This document shows positions 1-7,921 of a stretch of DNA of 64,000 nucleotides, piece after piece (positions within the stretch are counted from its first letter, which is position 1; every line of letters begins with the position of its first letter). The DNA lies in contig NZ_JAQGNQ010000129.1 in NCBI RefSeq assembly GCF_028291745.1, positions 1-64,000 on the forward strand, read 5' to 3'. A program made the position numbers and the translations under genes. Below the pieces are notes generated by a model that searched no databases, was not told the origin of the DNA, and saw only the letters and a program-made list of their open reading frames with translations. The stretch is from Ramlibacter sp. (GTDB lineage: Bacteria; Pseudomonadota; Gammaproteobacteria; Burkholderiales; Burkholderiaceae_C).

Positions 1-251
1 GGAACATAGCGCGGAAACGATCGCACCAGCGCCGCTTCCCGCACGTCGACGCCAATCAGTTCCCAGAGCGCGAAATGCGGGGTCAGCAGCGTTTCGCGCG
101 CGCGGCTCCAGCAATCCACCCGCAGGAACGAGGACGGCAGGACATGGGTAGCGCCGGAACGGTCGTGCAGCGTCCCGCCGGGTCGCAGCACCTGCTGCAG
201 CTCGGAGGGCAGATCCTTGGCGACCACCACGGGCAGGGGCAAGGTGCTCAT
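1..251 (-). CDS. Hypothetical protein, cut by window edge
   Basis: The first 83 codons of a minus-strand gene are visible. The reading frame is open to the window edge, so the C-terminus lies outside. The ATG at 251-249 overlaps the TGA of the upstream serine hydrolase (ATGA), which indicates translational coupling in one operon. There is no signal peptide. A stretch near residues 58-72 (TPHFALWELIGVDVREA) recalls the N-terminal 'HF-x-L-x-EL' region of peptidase M15-type D,D-carboxypeptidase-like proteins. That would fit beside a penicillin-binding-type hydrolase, but it is only a weak inference. Confidence 0.6.
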   Translation of the reverse strand, partial: MSTLPLPVVVAKDLPSELQQVLRPGGTLHDRSGATHVLPSSFLRVDCWSRARETLLTPHFALWELIGVDVREAALVRSFPRYV

Positions 252-1084
252 GCCGAAGCCCCTGTCATGTACTCGTACACAGCCCGCGAGATACGCGCGA
301 TCGTCTCCTGCCGACCGCCCGTTTCCGGAGCCCACTCGGTCAGGATGACAACGACGTACGCGTCGCGATCGCCGAGATAAACGATGCCGGCATCATGGGC
401 AACGGTCGATATCTCGCCCGTCTTGTGGGCCACGCGCGCGTCCTCCGGCAAGCCCGCCGGAATGCCGCTGCGAAAGCGCTGCTGGTGCAGGATGTCGAGC
501 ATTGCCTTGGAGGCCTCGGGCGAGATGGCCTTGCCGTCCTCGATCAGGCGCAGGGCATCGCACAGGCCGGCGGCGGTCACGCGATTGTTGATGCCCGCCT
601 CCCACGCCATCTCGTCCTCGACGCCGCGCCGCAGGTCGATGCCGCTCAGGTGCAGGCGCACGAGGGCCGCGCGCGCAGCCTCGATCCCCACGAGATCGAG
701 CAGCAGGTTCGTGGCGAGATTGCTGCTGGTCACGATCATGTGCTCGGCGAGCTCGTGCACCGTGAGCATGCGTCCGAGCGCCGCGTGCACGCCGGCGTTC
801 GCGTCGCGCTCCAGCGGCACGCGAAACGGCCGGCCGTCGACCACGCTGATGAAGCGGTTGCGCACATGCAGGCGCGAGTATGGTTCGAACCGGCGCTGCT
901 CGATCGCCTCGTACACGCTCAGCAGCACCGGTACTTTGATGGTGCTGGCCGCATGGAACCAGCGGGCTGGGTTGAGCGACCACGCCGTGTGGTGCTCGAA
1001 GTCATAGGCCGCGACCGCAATGGCAGCCGCCTTCGCCTCTTCGCCGATCCTGAGGACGGTGTCGCGCAGCGTTGCCTCGGTCAT
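248..1084 (-). CDS. Class A beta-lactamase-type serine hydrolase
   Basis: This is a 278-residue serine hydrolase of the penicillin-binding/class A beta-lactamase fold. The three active-site motifs are present in the correct order: STIK at residues 47-50 (Ser nucleophile and Lys), SSN at 120-122 (the SDN equivalent) and KTG at 221-223. A Glu-containing loop (EDEMAWEAG, about 156-164) sits where the omega loop is expected. No signal peptide is visible, unlike secreted resistance beta-lactamases, so it may be cytoplasmic or use another substrate such as a peptidoglycan-derived peptide. The ATG start is at 1084, and its stop overlaps the start of the next gene. Calling it a resistance enzyme would go beyond the evidence. 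Confidence 0.85.
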   Translation of the reverse strand: MTEATLRDTVLRIGEEAKAAAIAVAAYDFEHHTAWSLNPARWFHAASTIKVPVLLSVYEAIEQRRFEPYSRLHVRNRFISVVDGRPFRVPLERDANAGVHAALGRMLTVHELAEHMIVTSSNLATNLLLDLVGIEAARAALVRLHLSGIDLRRGVEDEMAWEAGINNRVTAAGLCDALRLIEDGKAISPEASKAMLDILHQQRFRSGIPAGLPEDARVAHKTGEISTVAHDAGIVYLGDRDAYVVVILTEWAPETGGRQETIARISRAVYEYMTGASA

Positions 1085-1305
1085 GCTTTGAAGAGCAGTT
1101 TCGATCCACCTTCAGCCATCTCCGGTCTCCTTGCAGCGGGTTCTGCACTATGTTGAGACAACATGGGAGAACAGCGCGTCGGACTAAGGCCAAAGTGGGG
1201 GACCAACGCAGACGAAGAATGATTCGGTCGAGCTGTCGCCTGCGTACGCAAGCGGACAGACGTGCCCGGCGTCATGCGCCATGCTCCACCGTGGAGGAAA
1301 CCAGA

Positions 1306-1887
1306 TTGAACCAAGGCAAGACTGCCCTGATCGCCCTCGCGGCCGGACTCGCGTTCTGCACCGGCGTCGCCGGGCAAGTCCTGGCGCCCAGCGACTACCA
1401 GGCACGCGAGCAGGCGATCGCCACGCGCTTGAGCTCGGCACGGAAGGGCTGCGCCGGCCTCGCGGCCCATCCCAAAGCCGTCTGCTTCGCCGAAGCAAAC
1501 GCAGGCGCGAAGATCGCGCGCGCCAACCTCGAGGCCAGTTACCGGCCTTCGGCGAAGGCACGCCACCGCGCGCTGATCGTGGCCGCGGACAGCCGCCTGG
1601 CAGTGGCCAGGGTGCGCTGCGCGGACCGCAGCGGTACGGCCAGGAGAACCTGCGAGACGCAGGCGATGAGCGCCTGGACCTCGGCGGATGCCGACGCGGA
1701 TGCGCGACTGAAAACCGCCGAGGCGAAGGCGAAGGCCTCCGAACAGTCTCTCGAGGATCGTGAGGACGCAAGCAGCGAGACCCTGGAAGCCCGCTACGCA
1801 GCAGCCAGGCGCCAGTGCGACGGCTATGTCGGCAAGACGCGGGACCTGTGCCTGCTGCAGACGCGGGCCCACTTCAGCAGGCGGTGA
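1306..1887 (+). CDS. Secreted Cys-pair, Ala/Lys-rich hypothetical protein
   Basis: This 193-residue protein starts at a TTG preceded by a strong ribosome-binding site (GGAGG at 1293-1297, 8 nt upstream). Upstream in-frame codons have no such signal. An N-terminal signal peptide (GKTALIALAAGLAFCTGVAG) predicts export. The mature part is helical and Ala/Arg/Lys-rich, with repeated units in which pairs of Cys lie about 10-12 residues apart (e.g. KGCAGLAAHPKAVC, RCADRSGTARRTC, QCDGYVGKTRDLC), suggesting three disulfide-linked hairpins. It resembles a family of exported proteins of unknown function common in Comamonadaceae. No function can be assigned. Confidence 0.8.
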   Translation: MNQGKTALIALAAGLAFCTGVAGQVLAPSDYQAREQAIATRLSSARKGCAGLAAHPKAVCFAEANAGAKIARANLEASYRPSAKARHRALIVAADSRLAVARVRCADRSGTARRTCETQAMSAWTSADADADARLKTAEAKAKASEQSLEDREDASSETLEARYAAARRQCDGYVGKTRDLCLLQTRAHFSRR

Positions 1888-1917
1888 TGCCACGTCTCGG
1901 CAGTTTCGAAAAAACGC

Positions 1918-2661
1918 TCAGCCCTGCCGCTGCTTCACCCAGTCTTCGACCGCGTCACTGCCTCCGATCAGCTCGCCGTTGACGAACATCTGCGGCACCG
2001 TGCCGGCCTTGGCGATCGCGCCCAGCGCACGGGTGCGGATGCTGTGCGGCAGCGGCACGTCCGCATAGGTCACCCCGGCCTCGTCCAGCAGCTTCTTGGC
2101 CTTGGCGCAGAACGCGCAGCCTTCGCGCGTGAGCAGCGCCACCTGGTCGGGCTCGCGGGCGTCCTTGTTGACGTAGCGCAGCAGCGTGTCGGCGTCGGAC
2201 ACCTTGAAAGGGTCGCCGGGTTCCTCGGGCTCGACGAACATCTTCTCGACGATGCCGTCGCGCACCAGCATCGAGTAACGCCAGGAACGCTTGCCGAAAT
2301 TCAGGTCGCTCTTGTCGACCAGCATGCCCATCTGCTCGGTGAAGGCACCGTTGCCGTCGGGCAGCATGAAGACGTTGTCGCTCTCCTGGCTCTTGGCCCA
2401 CTCCTCCATCACGAAGGGGTCGTTCACGGCGATGCAGACCACCTGGTCCACGCCGTTCTGCTTGAAGGTCGGGGCCAGCTCGTTGAAGCGCGGCAGGTGG
2501 GTGCTGGAACAGGTGGGCGTGAAAGCGCCGGGGAGCGAGAACACCGCGACCGTGCGTCCCTTGAAGAGGGCTTCGGAGGTGATCTCTTTCCATTCGTTGT
2601 TCGCGCGGTAGCGGAACTTGACCTGGGGGACCGACTGGCCTTCGCGGGTCGGCTTTGGCAT
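1918..2661 (-). CDS. Peroxiredoxin-glutaredoxin fusion (Prx5/Grx)
   Basis: This 247-residue cytoplasmic peroxidase joins two redox modules. Residues 1-165 are a Prx5-type peroxiredoxin with the peroxidatic site PGAFTPTC (Cys51) and the Prx5 helix following it. Residues 170-247 are a glutaredoxin with the dithiol motif CAFC (Cys182/Cys185), the TVPQ-type cis-Pro segment and the GG-S-D glutathione-binding turn. The family reduces H2O2 and alkyl peroxides with glutathione, the attached Grx recycling the peroxidase. I chose the ATG at 2661. A TTG six codons upstream is also in frame, but GAGAG about 8 nt before the ATG supports the shorter form. It stands alone between divergent and co-directional envelope genes. 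Confidence 0.92.
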   Translation of the reverse strand: MPKPTREGQSVPQVKFRYRANNEWKEITSEALFKGRTVAVFSLPGAFTPTCSSTHLPRFNELAPTFKQNGVDQVVCIAVNDPFVMEEWAKSQESDNVFMLPDGNGAFTEQMGMLVDKSDLNFGKRSWRYSMLVRDGIVEKMFVEPEEPGDPFKVSDADTLLRYVNKDAREPDQVALLTREGCAFCAKAKKLLDEAGVTYADVPLPHSIRTRALGAIAKAGTVPQMFVNGELIGGSDAVEDWVKQRQG

Positions 2662-2722
2662 GGCGTGGCTCTCGTGCAATGAAGGATTGCGTATCTTGCG
2701 CCGGCAGCGGCGATTCGTGTTG

Positions 2723-2745
2723 TCAGGCGGCTGCTGGCCGCCTGA
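2723..2745. terminator. Perfect 9-bp hairpin between minus-strand genes
   Basis: TCAGGCGGC (2723-2731) pairs perfectly with GCCGCCTGA (2737-2745) around a TGCTG loop. It sits 3' of the small exported protein gene ending at 2756 and 5' of the peroxiredoxin gene. No T-run follows on either strand, so it may be a terminator without a U-tract or simply an mRNA-end hairpin. Confidence 0.4.
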
Positions 2746-2755
2746 AGCGCCCCGG

Positions 2756-3073
2756 TCAGCGGTGGTGCAGCGCCATCTGCGTGACGAGCCCGCCGATCAC
2801 CGCACCGGCGATCGCGGCGCCGACCGCATCGCCGCTGTCGTAGCGGTACGCGCGCTGGCCATAGTAGGCCTGCGGGTAATAGCCCGGCTGCGGATAGTAG
2901 GCGGCCTGCGGGTAGTACGCGGGCTGCACGACCACGCCACCGCGGTCCCAGTGACGGTCATGGCCTTCGCGCCGGACTTCATGGCGGTCGCCCTCGTGAT
3001 CGCGGGCAAAAGCGGGGACGGAGCTGAGACCGACGGCTGCAGCGACAGTGAGTGCGAGAAGAGAGGTCTTCAT
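2756..3073 (-). CDS. Small exported Tyr/Pro-repeat protein with glycine-zipper-like C-terminus
   Basis: This 105-residue protein starts at the ATG at 3073, preceded by AAGGAG 7 nt upstream. An in-frame upstream extension lacks a ribosome-binding site. Residues 1-23 are a signal peptide ending in AFA. The mature N-terminus is charged and His/Arg-rich, followed by tandem Y-Y-P-Q repeats (about residues 53-72). The C-terminus carries a Gly/Ala-rich segment (DAVGAAIAGAVIGGLV) like the glycine zippers of small outer-membrane or periplasmic proteins. Function is unknown. The layout suggests an envelope-associated protein. Confidence 0.8.
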   Translation of the reverse strand: MKTSLLALTVAAAVGLSSVPAFARDHEGDRHEVRREGHDRHWDRGGVVVQPAYYPQAAYYPQPGYYPQAYYGQRAYRYDSGDAVGAAIAGAVIGGLVTQMALHHR

Positions 3074-3223
3074 GGAGGTGCTCCTTGGTTGATACCCTCC
3101 ATTTCGCGCCTGGCACGTTGCATGCAAGCCAATGCCCGGCAAAGTTGCGGTCGCGCGTGTATCAAAGGACAGCTCGTCGGTCGCACGGGGCCGCTACCGA
3201 GGAATACGCCTGCGCAGCGAGGC

Positions 3224-3251
3224 AAAGAGAAGCGCCCCCGGGCGGGGGCGC
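3224..3251 (-). terminator. Rho-independent terminator after CsbD gene
   Basis: GCGCCCCC (3232-3239) and GGGGGCGC (3244-3251) form an 8-bp GC stem with a 4-nt loop. Read on the minus strand, the hairpin lies 23 bp after the csbD-like stop codon and is followed by a T-rich tract (TTCTCTTTG). This is a good candidate terminator for that gene. Confidence 0.6.
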
Positions 3252-3274
3252 GAGCCTGGCGATGTGGCCGATCG

Positions 3275-3472
3275 TCAGCGCGAGTCGACGTCGCCCTTGT
3301 CGGCTTCACGGGCGGACTCCTTCACGTCGCCCACCTTCTCCTGAACCTTGCCCTTGATCTCCTGGGCGGTGCCACCGACTTCCCGGCTGGTATCGCCCGT
3401 CAGCTTGCCCACCTGCTTCTTTGCTTCACCCACCGCCTCGTTCGCGGCGCCCCTGACCTGGTCCTTGTTCAT
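3275..3472 (-). CDS. CsbD family stress-response protein
   Basis: This 65-residue, highly charged, Gly/Lys/Glu-rich protein starts MNKDQVRGAANEAVGEAKKQ and carries the CsbD repeat pattern (GxAxExxGxxKxxxGxxTGD, then a second KGKVQEKVGDVKE unit). The family is induced by general stress in many bacteria and is thought to be cytoplasmic and largely disordered. Its biochemical role is unknown. The ATG at 3472 has AAAGGAG six bases upstream. Strong SD and an independent terminator suggest a monocistronic, highly expressed unit. Confidence 0.9.
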   Translation of the reverse strand: MNKDQVRGAANEAVGEAKKQVGKLTGDTSREVGGTAQEIKGKVQEKVGDVKESAREADKGDVDSR

Positions 3473-3686
3473 GGCAACTCCTTTGAGAAAGACCGATGAA
3501 CTGTGGACCCGCCCGGCGAATAAAGGCCCTCCGGATCCTCTCGCCGGGTGGTGGGTCATTTCCTACTTGAGCATGACGCGGCCCGCCTTGGTGCCGCCTG
3601 GCCCGCGGCGCCAACTTTCGATCTTCCCTGCACGATCCAAAAGCGACGCCCGATCGGCCACAATGTTCGGTCTACCCGTGAACGCC

Positions 3687-4931
3687 ATGCCATCCAAGAG
3701 TTTTTCCATCCTCCCCCTCGTCTTCGCAATCGCTGCCGGCGCCCTGGTCCCCGGCTCGGTGTCCTTCGCGGCCCCCCACAATGCCGCCAAGGCCGCCGCT
3801 CACAAGAAGCCCGCGGCCGACGCCGCTGCTTCGGCGCCAGTCGCTGGCGAGACCGCCGTTGCTGGCGGGTCGCCGGCGCTGCCCGCCAAGGCATGGCTGC
3901 TGATGGACTTCGACTCCGGCCAGGTGCTCGCCTCGGCCAACGCCGACGAACCGCTGCCGCCCGCGTCACTGACCAAGATGATGACCAGCTTCCTGGTCGA
4001 GCAGGCACTTCGCTCGGGCAAGCTCAAGAAGGACGACCTGGTCACGGTCAGCCAGAACGCCTGGTGCCGCGGCTCGAGCACCGAGTCGTGCATGTACCTG
4101 CCGCTGAACAGCCAGGCCAAGGTGATCGACATCCTGCGCGGCATCATCATCCAGTCGGGCAACGACGCCTCCAAGGCGATCGCCGAGCACATGGCCGGCT
4201 CCGAAGAAGGCTTCGCCAAGCTGATGAACGCCGAGGCCCAGCGCCTCGGGATGACCCACACGCATTTCGCGAACGCCACGGGGCTGCCCGATCCGGCGCA
4301 CAAGGCGTCTGCGCGCGACCTCGCGATCCTCGCGCGCGCGATCATCCGTGACAGCGCCGACTACTACCCGATCTACGCAGAACGCGACTTCACGTTCCAC
4401 GGCATCAAGCAAGGCAACCGCAACGCCCTGCTCTACACCGATCCGACCGTCGACGGCCTGAAGACCGGGCACACCGAAGAAGCGGGCTACTGCCTGGTCA
4501 CTTCATCCAAGCGCAATGGGATGCGCCTCATCACGGTGATCCTCAATACCAACAGCGCGCAGGCCCGTGCCGACGAGACGCGCACGCTGCTCGGTTGGGG
4601 GTTCAGCAACTTCGAGAAGGAGACCCCGATCCAGCCGAACACCGCGGTCGCGACGGCCAAGGTCAACTTCGGCAAGGTCGATACTGTCACCGCGGGCCTG
4701 GGATCGCCGTGGACGGTGACGGTGCCGCGCGGCCAGAAACTGCAGACCGCGGTGCAGCTCAAGCCGGAGCTGGAGGCGCCCGTGACCAAGGGTGCCGTGA
4801 TCGGCAAGGTGGTCGCCAGCTCGAACGGCAAGCCGGTCGGAGAAGCCCCGCTCGTCGCGCAGGCCGATGTGGAACGCGCGGGCCTGATGCTGCGCACCTG
4901 GCAGCATGTGACGAAGTTGTTCGGCAAGTGA
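3687..4931 (+). CDS. dacA: D-alanyl-D-alanine carboxypeptidase (PBP5/6 family)
   Basis: This 414-residue low-molecular-weight penicillin-binding protein trims the terminal D-Ala from peptidoglycan pentapeptides in the periplasm. From the ATG at 3687, residues 1-28 form a signal peptide, followed by an Ala/Lys-rich linker to about residue 65. The catalytic motifs are SLTK (94-97), SGN (157-159) and KTG (259-261). The C-terminal ~110 residues match the PBP5 C-terminal beta domain, ending in a short amphipathic helix (LMLRTWQHVTKLFGK) of the type that anchors PBP5 to the inner membrane. An in-frame ATG at 3663 is an alternative start. Neither has a clear SD. Length fits the family (about 400 residues). 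Confidence 0.93.
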   Translation: MPSKSFSILPLVFAIAAGALVPGSVSFAAPHNAAKAAAHKKPAADAAASAPVAGETAVAGGSPALPAKAWLLMDFDSGQVLASANADEPLPPASLTKMMTSFLVEQALRSGKLKKDDLVTVSQNAWCRGSSTESCMYLPLNSQAKVIDILRGIIIQSGNDASKAIAEHMAGSEEGFAKLMNAEAQRLGMTHTHFANATGLPDPAHKASARDLAILARAIIRDSADYYPIYAERDFTFHGIKQGNRNALLYTDPTVDGLKTGHTEEAGYCLVTSSKRNGMRLITVILNTNSAQARADETRTLLGWGFSNFEKETPIQPNTAVATAKVNFGKVDTVTAGLGSPWTVTVPRGQKLQTAVQLKPELEAPVTKGAVIGKVVASSNGKPVGEAPLVAQADVERAGLMLRTWQHVTKLFGK

Positions 4932-5278
4932 GCGATGGCAGGGCCGGCGCGCGCGGTCCGTCGTGATCTGCGCGCCGCAGCCCGCCAGATTCTGAGGCTC
5001 ACTGCGTCTGGTGCGTGACCAGCAGGTCGGTCGCGTCGAACGAGCCCGTCCGCGCGAAGCCTACGAACACCGCGGCTTGCGCTGCCGGTTCCCCTCGAAG
5101 AGCGCTCGGCCTTGACCTGCTGCCTAGGGTTAGTCCCATGCACGCGCCGCTGGCAGTCGCAATTCATGTGATCAATGATCGTTCCGCAGCCTGCAGCAAC
5201 GTAATAAGCAGGCGCTGTGTTGTTCCGCCGGTGACGGGGACGCGCCATCGGCCGTTGATCCCAACCCAGGAGACAGCC
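4932..5278. other. Intergenic region, 347 bp
   Basis: No convincing gene was found here. On the minus strand, 4999-5076 reads as an open tail ending in a TGA whose last residues (GFARTGSFDATDLLVTHQ) resemble the C-terminal strand of an OB-fold protein, but no start or body is attached. The plus strand ends with the ribosome-binding site AGGAGA (5268-5273) of the following binding-protein gene. The long spacing suggests the importer promoter lies here. Confidence 0.5.
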
Positions 5279-6400
5279 ATGAACTCACGCACGTGCACCG
5301 TCGCCGCAGCGGCGGCGCTGATTGCCGGGTCAGCCCTCGCGGCCGGGCCCGTCGTCGTCGGCGGCCCCGGCGAGAACCCCGGTTGCTTCAAGCCGTGGGA
5401 CGCCAGCACCAAGTACTTCCAGTGGCCGGCCAAGAAGGGGCCGTACCGCCTTGCGCTGGCCAACGGCTTCGTGGGTAATACGTGGCGGATCCAGATGATC
5501 AAGATGGCCAAGGCCTACGCGGCAACGCCGGAGATGAAGGCGCAGCTCAAGGAGTTCAAGATCGTCTCCACCGGCACCGACGTGGCGGCGCAGATCGCGG
5601 CGATCGACAACTTCATCAACTCGGGCTACGACGCGATCGTCACGATCGCCGTGAACCCGACGGCCTTCGCGCCGGTGATCAAGCGCGCCAACGCCAAGGG
5701 CGTGGTGATCGTGCCCTTCGACAACGTCCTGGACAGCAGCGACGTGATGATGGTCAACGAGGACCAGCTCGCCATGGGCCAGCAGTCCGGCGAATGGGTG
5801 GTGAAGAACATCCCGTCCAAGTCCGGCAAGCTGCTGGAGGTGCGCGGCGTGCCCGGCAACTCGGTCGACCGCGACCGCCACGTCGGCTTCCGCAAGGTGG
5901 TCGAGGCGCCGGGCAGCAAGTTCGAGGTGGTGGAGGTGGTGGGCAACTGGGACGACGGCACCGCCCAGAAGGCGGTGGCCGACGCCGTGGCCGTGCACAA
6001 GAATTTCGACGGCATGTTCGTGCAGGGCGGCTCCACCGGCGCGGTGCGCGCCCTGATCGACGCCAAGCACAAGATGATTCCGGTGGCGGGCGAGGCCGAG
6101 AACGGCTTTCGCAAGCTGTGCGCCGAGCGCTCGAAGGACGGACTGGTGTGCGCCTCGCTCGGGCAGTCGCCCGGCCTGGTGGCGATCTCGATGAAGGCGG
6201 CTGTCTCGGCGCTGCAGGGCAAGGTGATGCCGCAGATGATTTCGGTGCCCATCCCCACGGCGACGCATCCGAACTTCAAGTCGGGCGAGAACTACTTCCC
6301 CAACCTGACCGACAACTTCTTCACCACCACCGACTTCCCGCCCTGCGGCGTGACGCTGAAGGCCACGGACATCATGGCGAAGGACGAGAAGAACAACTGA
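5279..6400 (+). CDS. Sugar ABC transporter periplasmic binding protein
   Basis: This 373-residue protein has a signal peptide (residues 1-21, ending in ALA) and a type 1 periplasmic-binding fold (Peripla_BP_4 / ribose-binding class), with characteristic strand-loop elements such as DVAAQIAAIDNFINSGYDAIV and GNWDDGTAQKAVADAV. It should bind a sugar or sugar-derived ligand in the periplasm and deliver it to the permeases downstream. The ATG at 5279 has AGGAGA five bases upstream. It heads a cluster with a double ATPase, two permeases and a lactonase, spaced by 9 bp or less up to the second permease. Ligand identity cannot be read from sequence. The SMP-30 partner hints at an aldose or aldonolactone. 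Confidence 0.9.
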   Translation: MNSRTCTVAAAAALIAGSALAAGPVVVGGPGENPGCFKPWDASTKYFQWPAKKGPYRLALANGFVGNTWRIQMIKMAKAYAATPEMKAQLKEFKIVSTGTDVAAQIAAIDNFINSGYDAIVTIAVNPTAFAPVIKRANAKGVVIVPFDNVLDSSDVMMVNEDQLAMGQQSGEWVVKNIPSKSGKLLEVRGVPGNSVDRDRHVGFRKVVEAPGSKFEVVEVVGNWDDGTAQKAVADAVAVHKNFDGMFVQGGSTGAVRALIDAKHKMIPVAGEAENGFRKLCAERSKDGLVCASLGQSPGLVAISMKAAVSALQGKVMPQMISVPIPTATHPNFKSGENYFPNLTDNFFTTTDFPPCGVTLKATDIMAKDEKNN

Positions 6401-6409
6401 CGGGCCTCC

Positions 6410-7921
6410 GTGTCGGATCCCGTCCTGCGGCTGGTCGAGGTCTCCAAGCGTTACGGCGGCGTGCGCGCGCTCGATCGCGCGAGCTTTGCCTGCGCCGCCG
6501 GCCGCATCCACGCGCTGCTGGGCGAGAACGGCGCGGGCAAGTCCACGCTGATCAAGGTGATGGCCGGCGTGGTGCAGCCGGACGAAGGGCGCCTGCTGCT
6601 GCAGGGGCAGCAGCGCCAGTTTTCACACCCGCAGGAGGCGGTGGCCGCCGGCATCGCCTGCATCTTCCAGGAGCTGTCGCTGCTGCCCGACCTGAGCGTC
6701 GCCGACAACATCTGCATCACCAACCCGCCGCGCCGCTTCGGCCTGATAGCTCGCAAGGGGCAGCGGCGCATCGCGGAGGCTGCACTCGAACGCGCAGGCG
6801 CGGGAGACATCCATCCGCTGGCGCCGGTGTCCAGCCTGCCGCTGTCCAAGCGGCAGCTGGTGGAGATTGCCAAGGCGCTGGCCCGCGAGCCGAAGATCCT
6901 GATCCTGGACGAGGCGACATCGGCGCTGCCGGCGGCGGAAGTGCAGCGCGTGTTCGCGCTGCTGCGGCGGCTGCGCGACGAGGGCCTGGCCATCGTCTAC
7001 ATCTCCCATCGCATGCACGAGGTGAGCGAGCTGGCCGACGACTGCTCGGTGTTCCGCAACGGGCGCGAGGTGGCGAGCTTCGCAGCCGGCACGCGCACCG
7101 ACGCGGAGGTCGTCGAGATGATGATAGGCCGCGACATCGCGCATGCGTTTCCGCCCAAGCCCGCTGCAGCGCCGGCCTCGGCTCACCCCGCACTGGAGGT
7201 GCGCGGCCTCTCGTGGGCCGGGCGCCTGCACGGGATCGACCTGGCCGTGCGACCGGGCGAGATCGTCGGTCTCGGCGGGCTCGACGGGCAGGGCCAGCGC
7301 GAGCTGTTCCTCGCGCTGTTCGGCGTGCTGCGCGGCGTGAGCGGCGAGGTGCGGGTGGCTGGCCAGCCCGCACGCATCGCAGGCCCGCGTGCGGCCAAGG
7401 GCCTGGGCATCGCACTGGTGCCGGAGGACCGCAAGACCGACGGCCTGCTGCTGCCGATGTCCTTGAACGACAACCTGAGCCTGGCGGCACTGGACCGGCT
7501 CAGCCGCGCGGGGGTGCTGCGGCTGGCCGACGAACAGCGTGCGATCGCGGGCATCGTGCGGCGGCTCGCGATCAAGGCGGGCAGCGGGGAAGACGCAGTG
7601 GGCACGCTCTCGGGCGGCAACCAGCAGAAGGTGGTGATCGGCAAGTGGTTGCTGAACGCACCGCGCGTGCTCTTGCTCAATGACCTGACCCGGGGCATCG
7701 ACGTCGGCACCAAGCAGGAGATCTACGCGCTGGTGCGCACCCTGGCCGACGAAGGCGCCGCGGTGCTGCTCTATTCGACCGACTACGCCGAGCTGATCGG
7801 CTGCTGCGACCGGGTGGCCGTGTTCTACGGCGGCCGCATCGTCCGCTGGCTGGAAGGCGCGGCCCTGACGGAGCACGCCCTGGTGGCGAATGCGCTCAAC
7901 CTGGAAGAGGCGGCTGCATGA
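6410..7921 (+). CDS. Sugar ABC transporter ATPase with two nucleotide-binding domains (RbsA/MglA type)
   Basis: This 503-residue cytoplasmic ATPase consists of two fused ABC domains, as is usual for RbsA/XylG/MglA-class importers. Domain 1 has Walker A GENGAGKST (about 38-46), a degenerate signature (LSKRQLVEI) and Walker B ILILDEATSAL. Domain 2 has a degenerate P-loop (GLDGQGQREL) but a proper signature (SGGNQQKVV) and Walker-B-like VLLLNDLTRGID. This asymmetry is typical of the class. It starts at GTG 6410, nine bases after the binding-protein stop. Its TGA overlaps the ATG of the first permease (ATGA), so these genes are translationally coupled. Confidence 0.92.
   Translation: MSDPVLRLVEVSKRYGGVRALDRASFACAAGRIHALLGENGAGKSTLIKVMAGVVQPDEGRLLLQGQQRQFSHPQEAVAAGIACIFQELSLLPDLSVADNICITNPPRRFGLIARKGQRRIAEAALERAGAGDIHPLAPVSSLPLSKRQLVEIAKALAREPKILILDEATSALPAAEVQRVFALLRRLRDEGLAIVYISHRMHEVSELADDCSVFRNGREVASFAAGTRTDAEVVEMMIGRDIAHAFPPKPAAAPASAHPALEVRGLSWAGRLHGIDLAVRPGEIVGLGGLDGQGQRELFLALFGVLRGVSGEVRVAGQPARIAGPRAAKGLGIALVPEDRKTDGLLLPMSLNDNLSLAALDRLSRAGVLRLADEQRAIAGIVRRLAIKAGSGEDAVGTLSGGNQQKVVIGKWLLNAPRVLLLNDLTRGIDVGTKQEIYALVRTLADEGAAVLLYSTDYAELIGCCDRVAVFYGGRIVRWLEGAALTEHALVANALNLEEAAA

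Noticed and set aside
248-1084. Calling the serine hydrolase a resistance beta-lactamase
   Set aside because: The catalytic motifs fit the fold, but it lacks a signal peptide, so an antibiotic-resistance role is not supported.
5330-6511. 393-residue His-rich open frame on the minus strand across the sugar-binding protein gene
   Set aside because: It is the antisense of a clear coding gene. The repetitive His/Arg/Gly composition is an artefact of third-position GC.
5482-7683. 733-residue plus-strand open frame spanning the binding protein and ATPase
   Set aside because: It runs out of phase with both genes, has Arg/Gly/Ala-rich noise and no domain.
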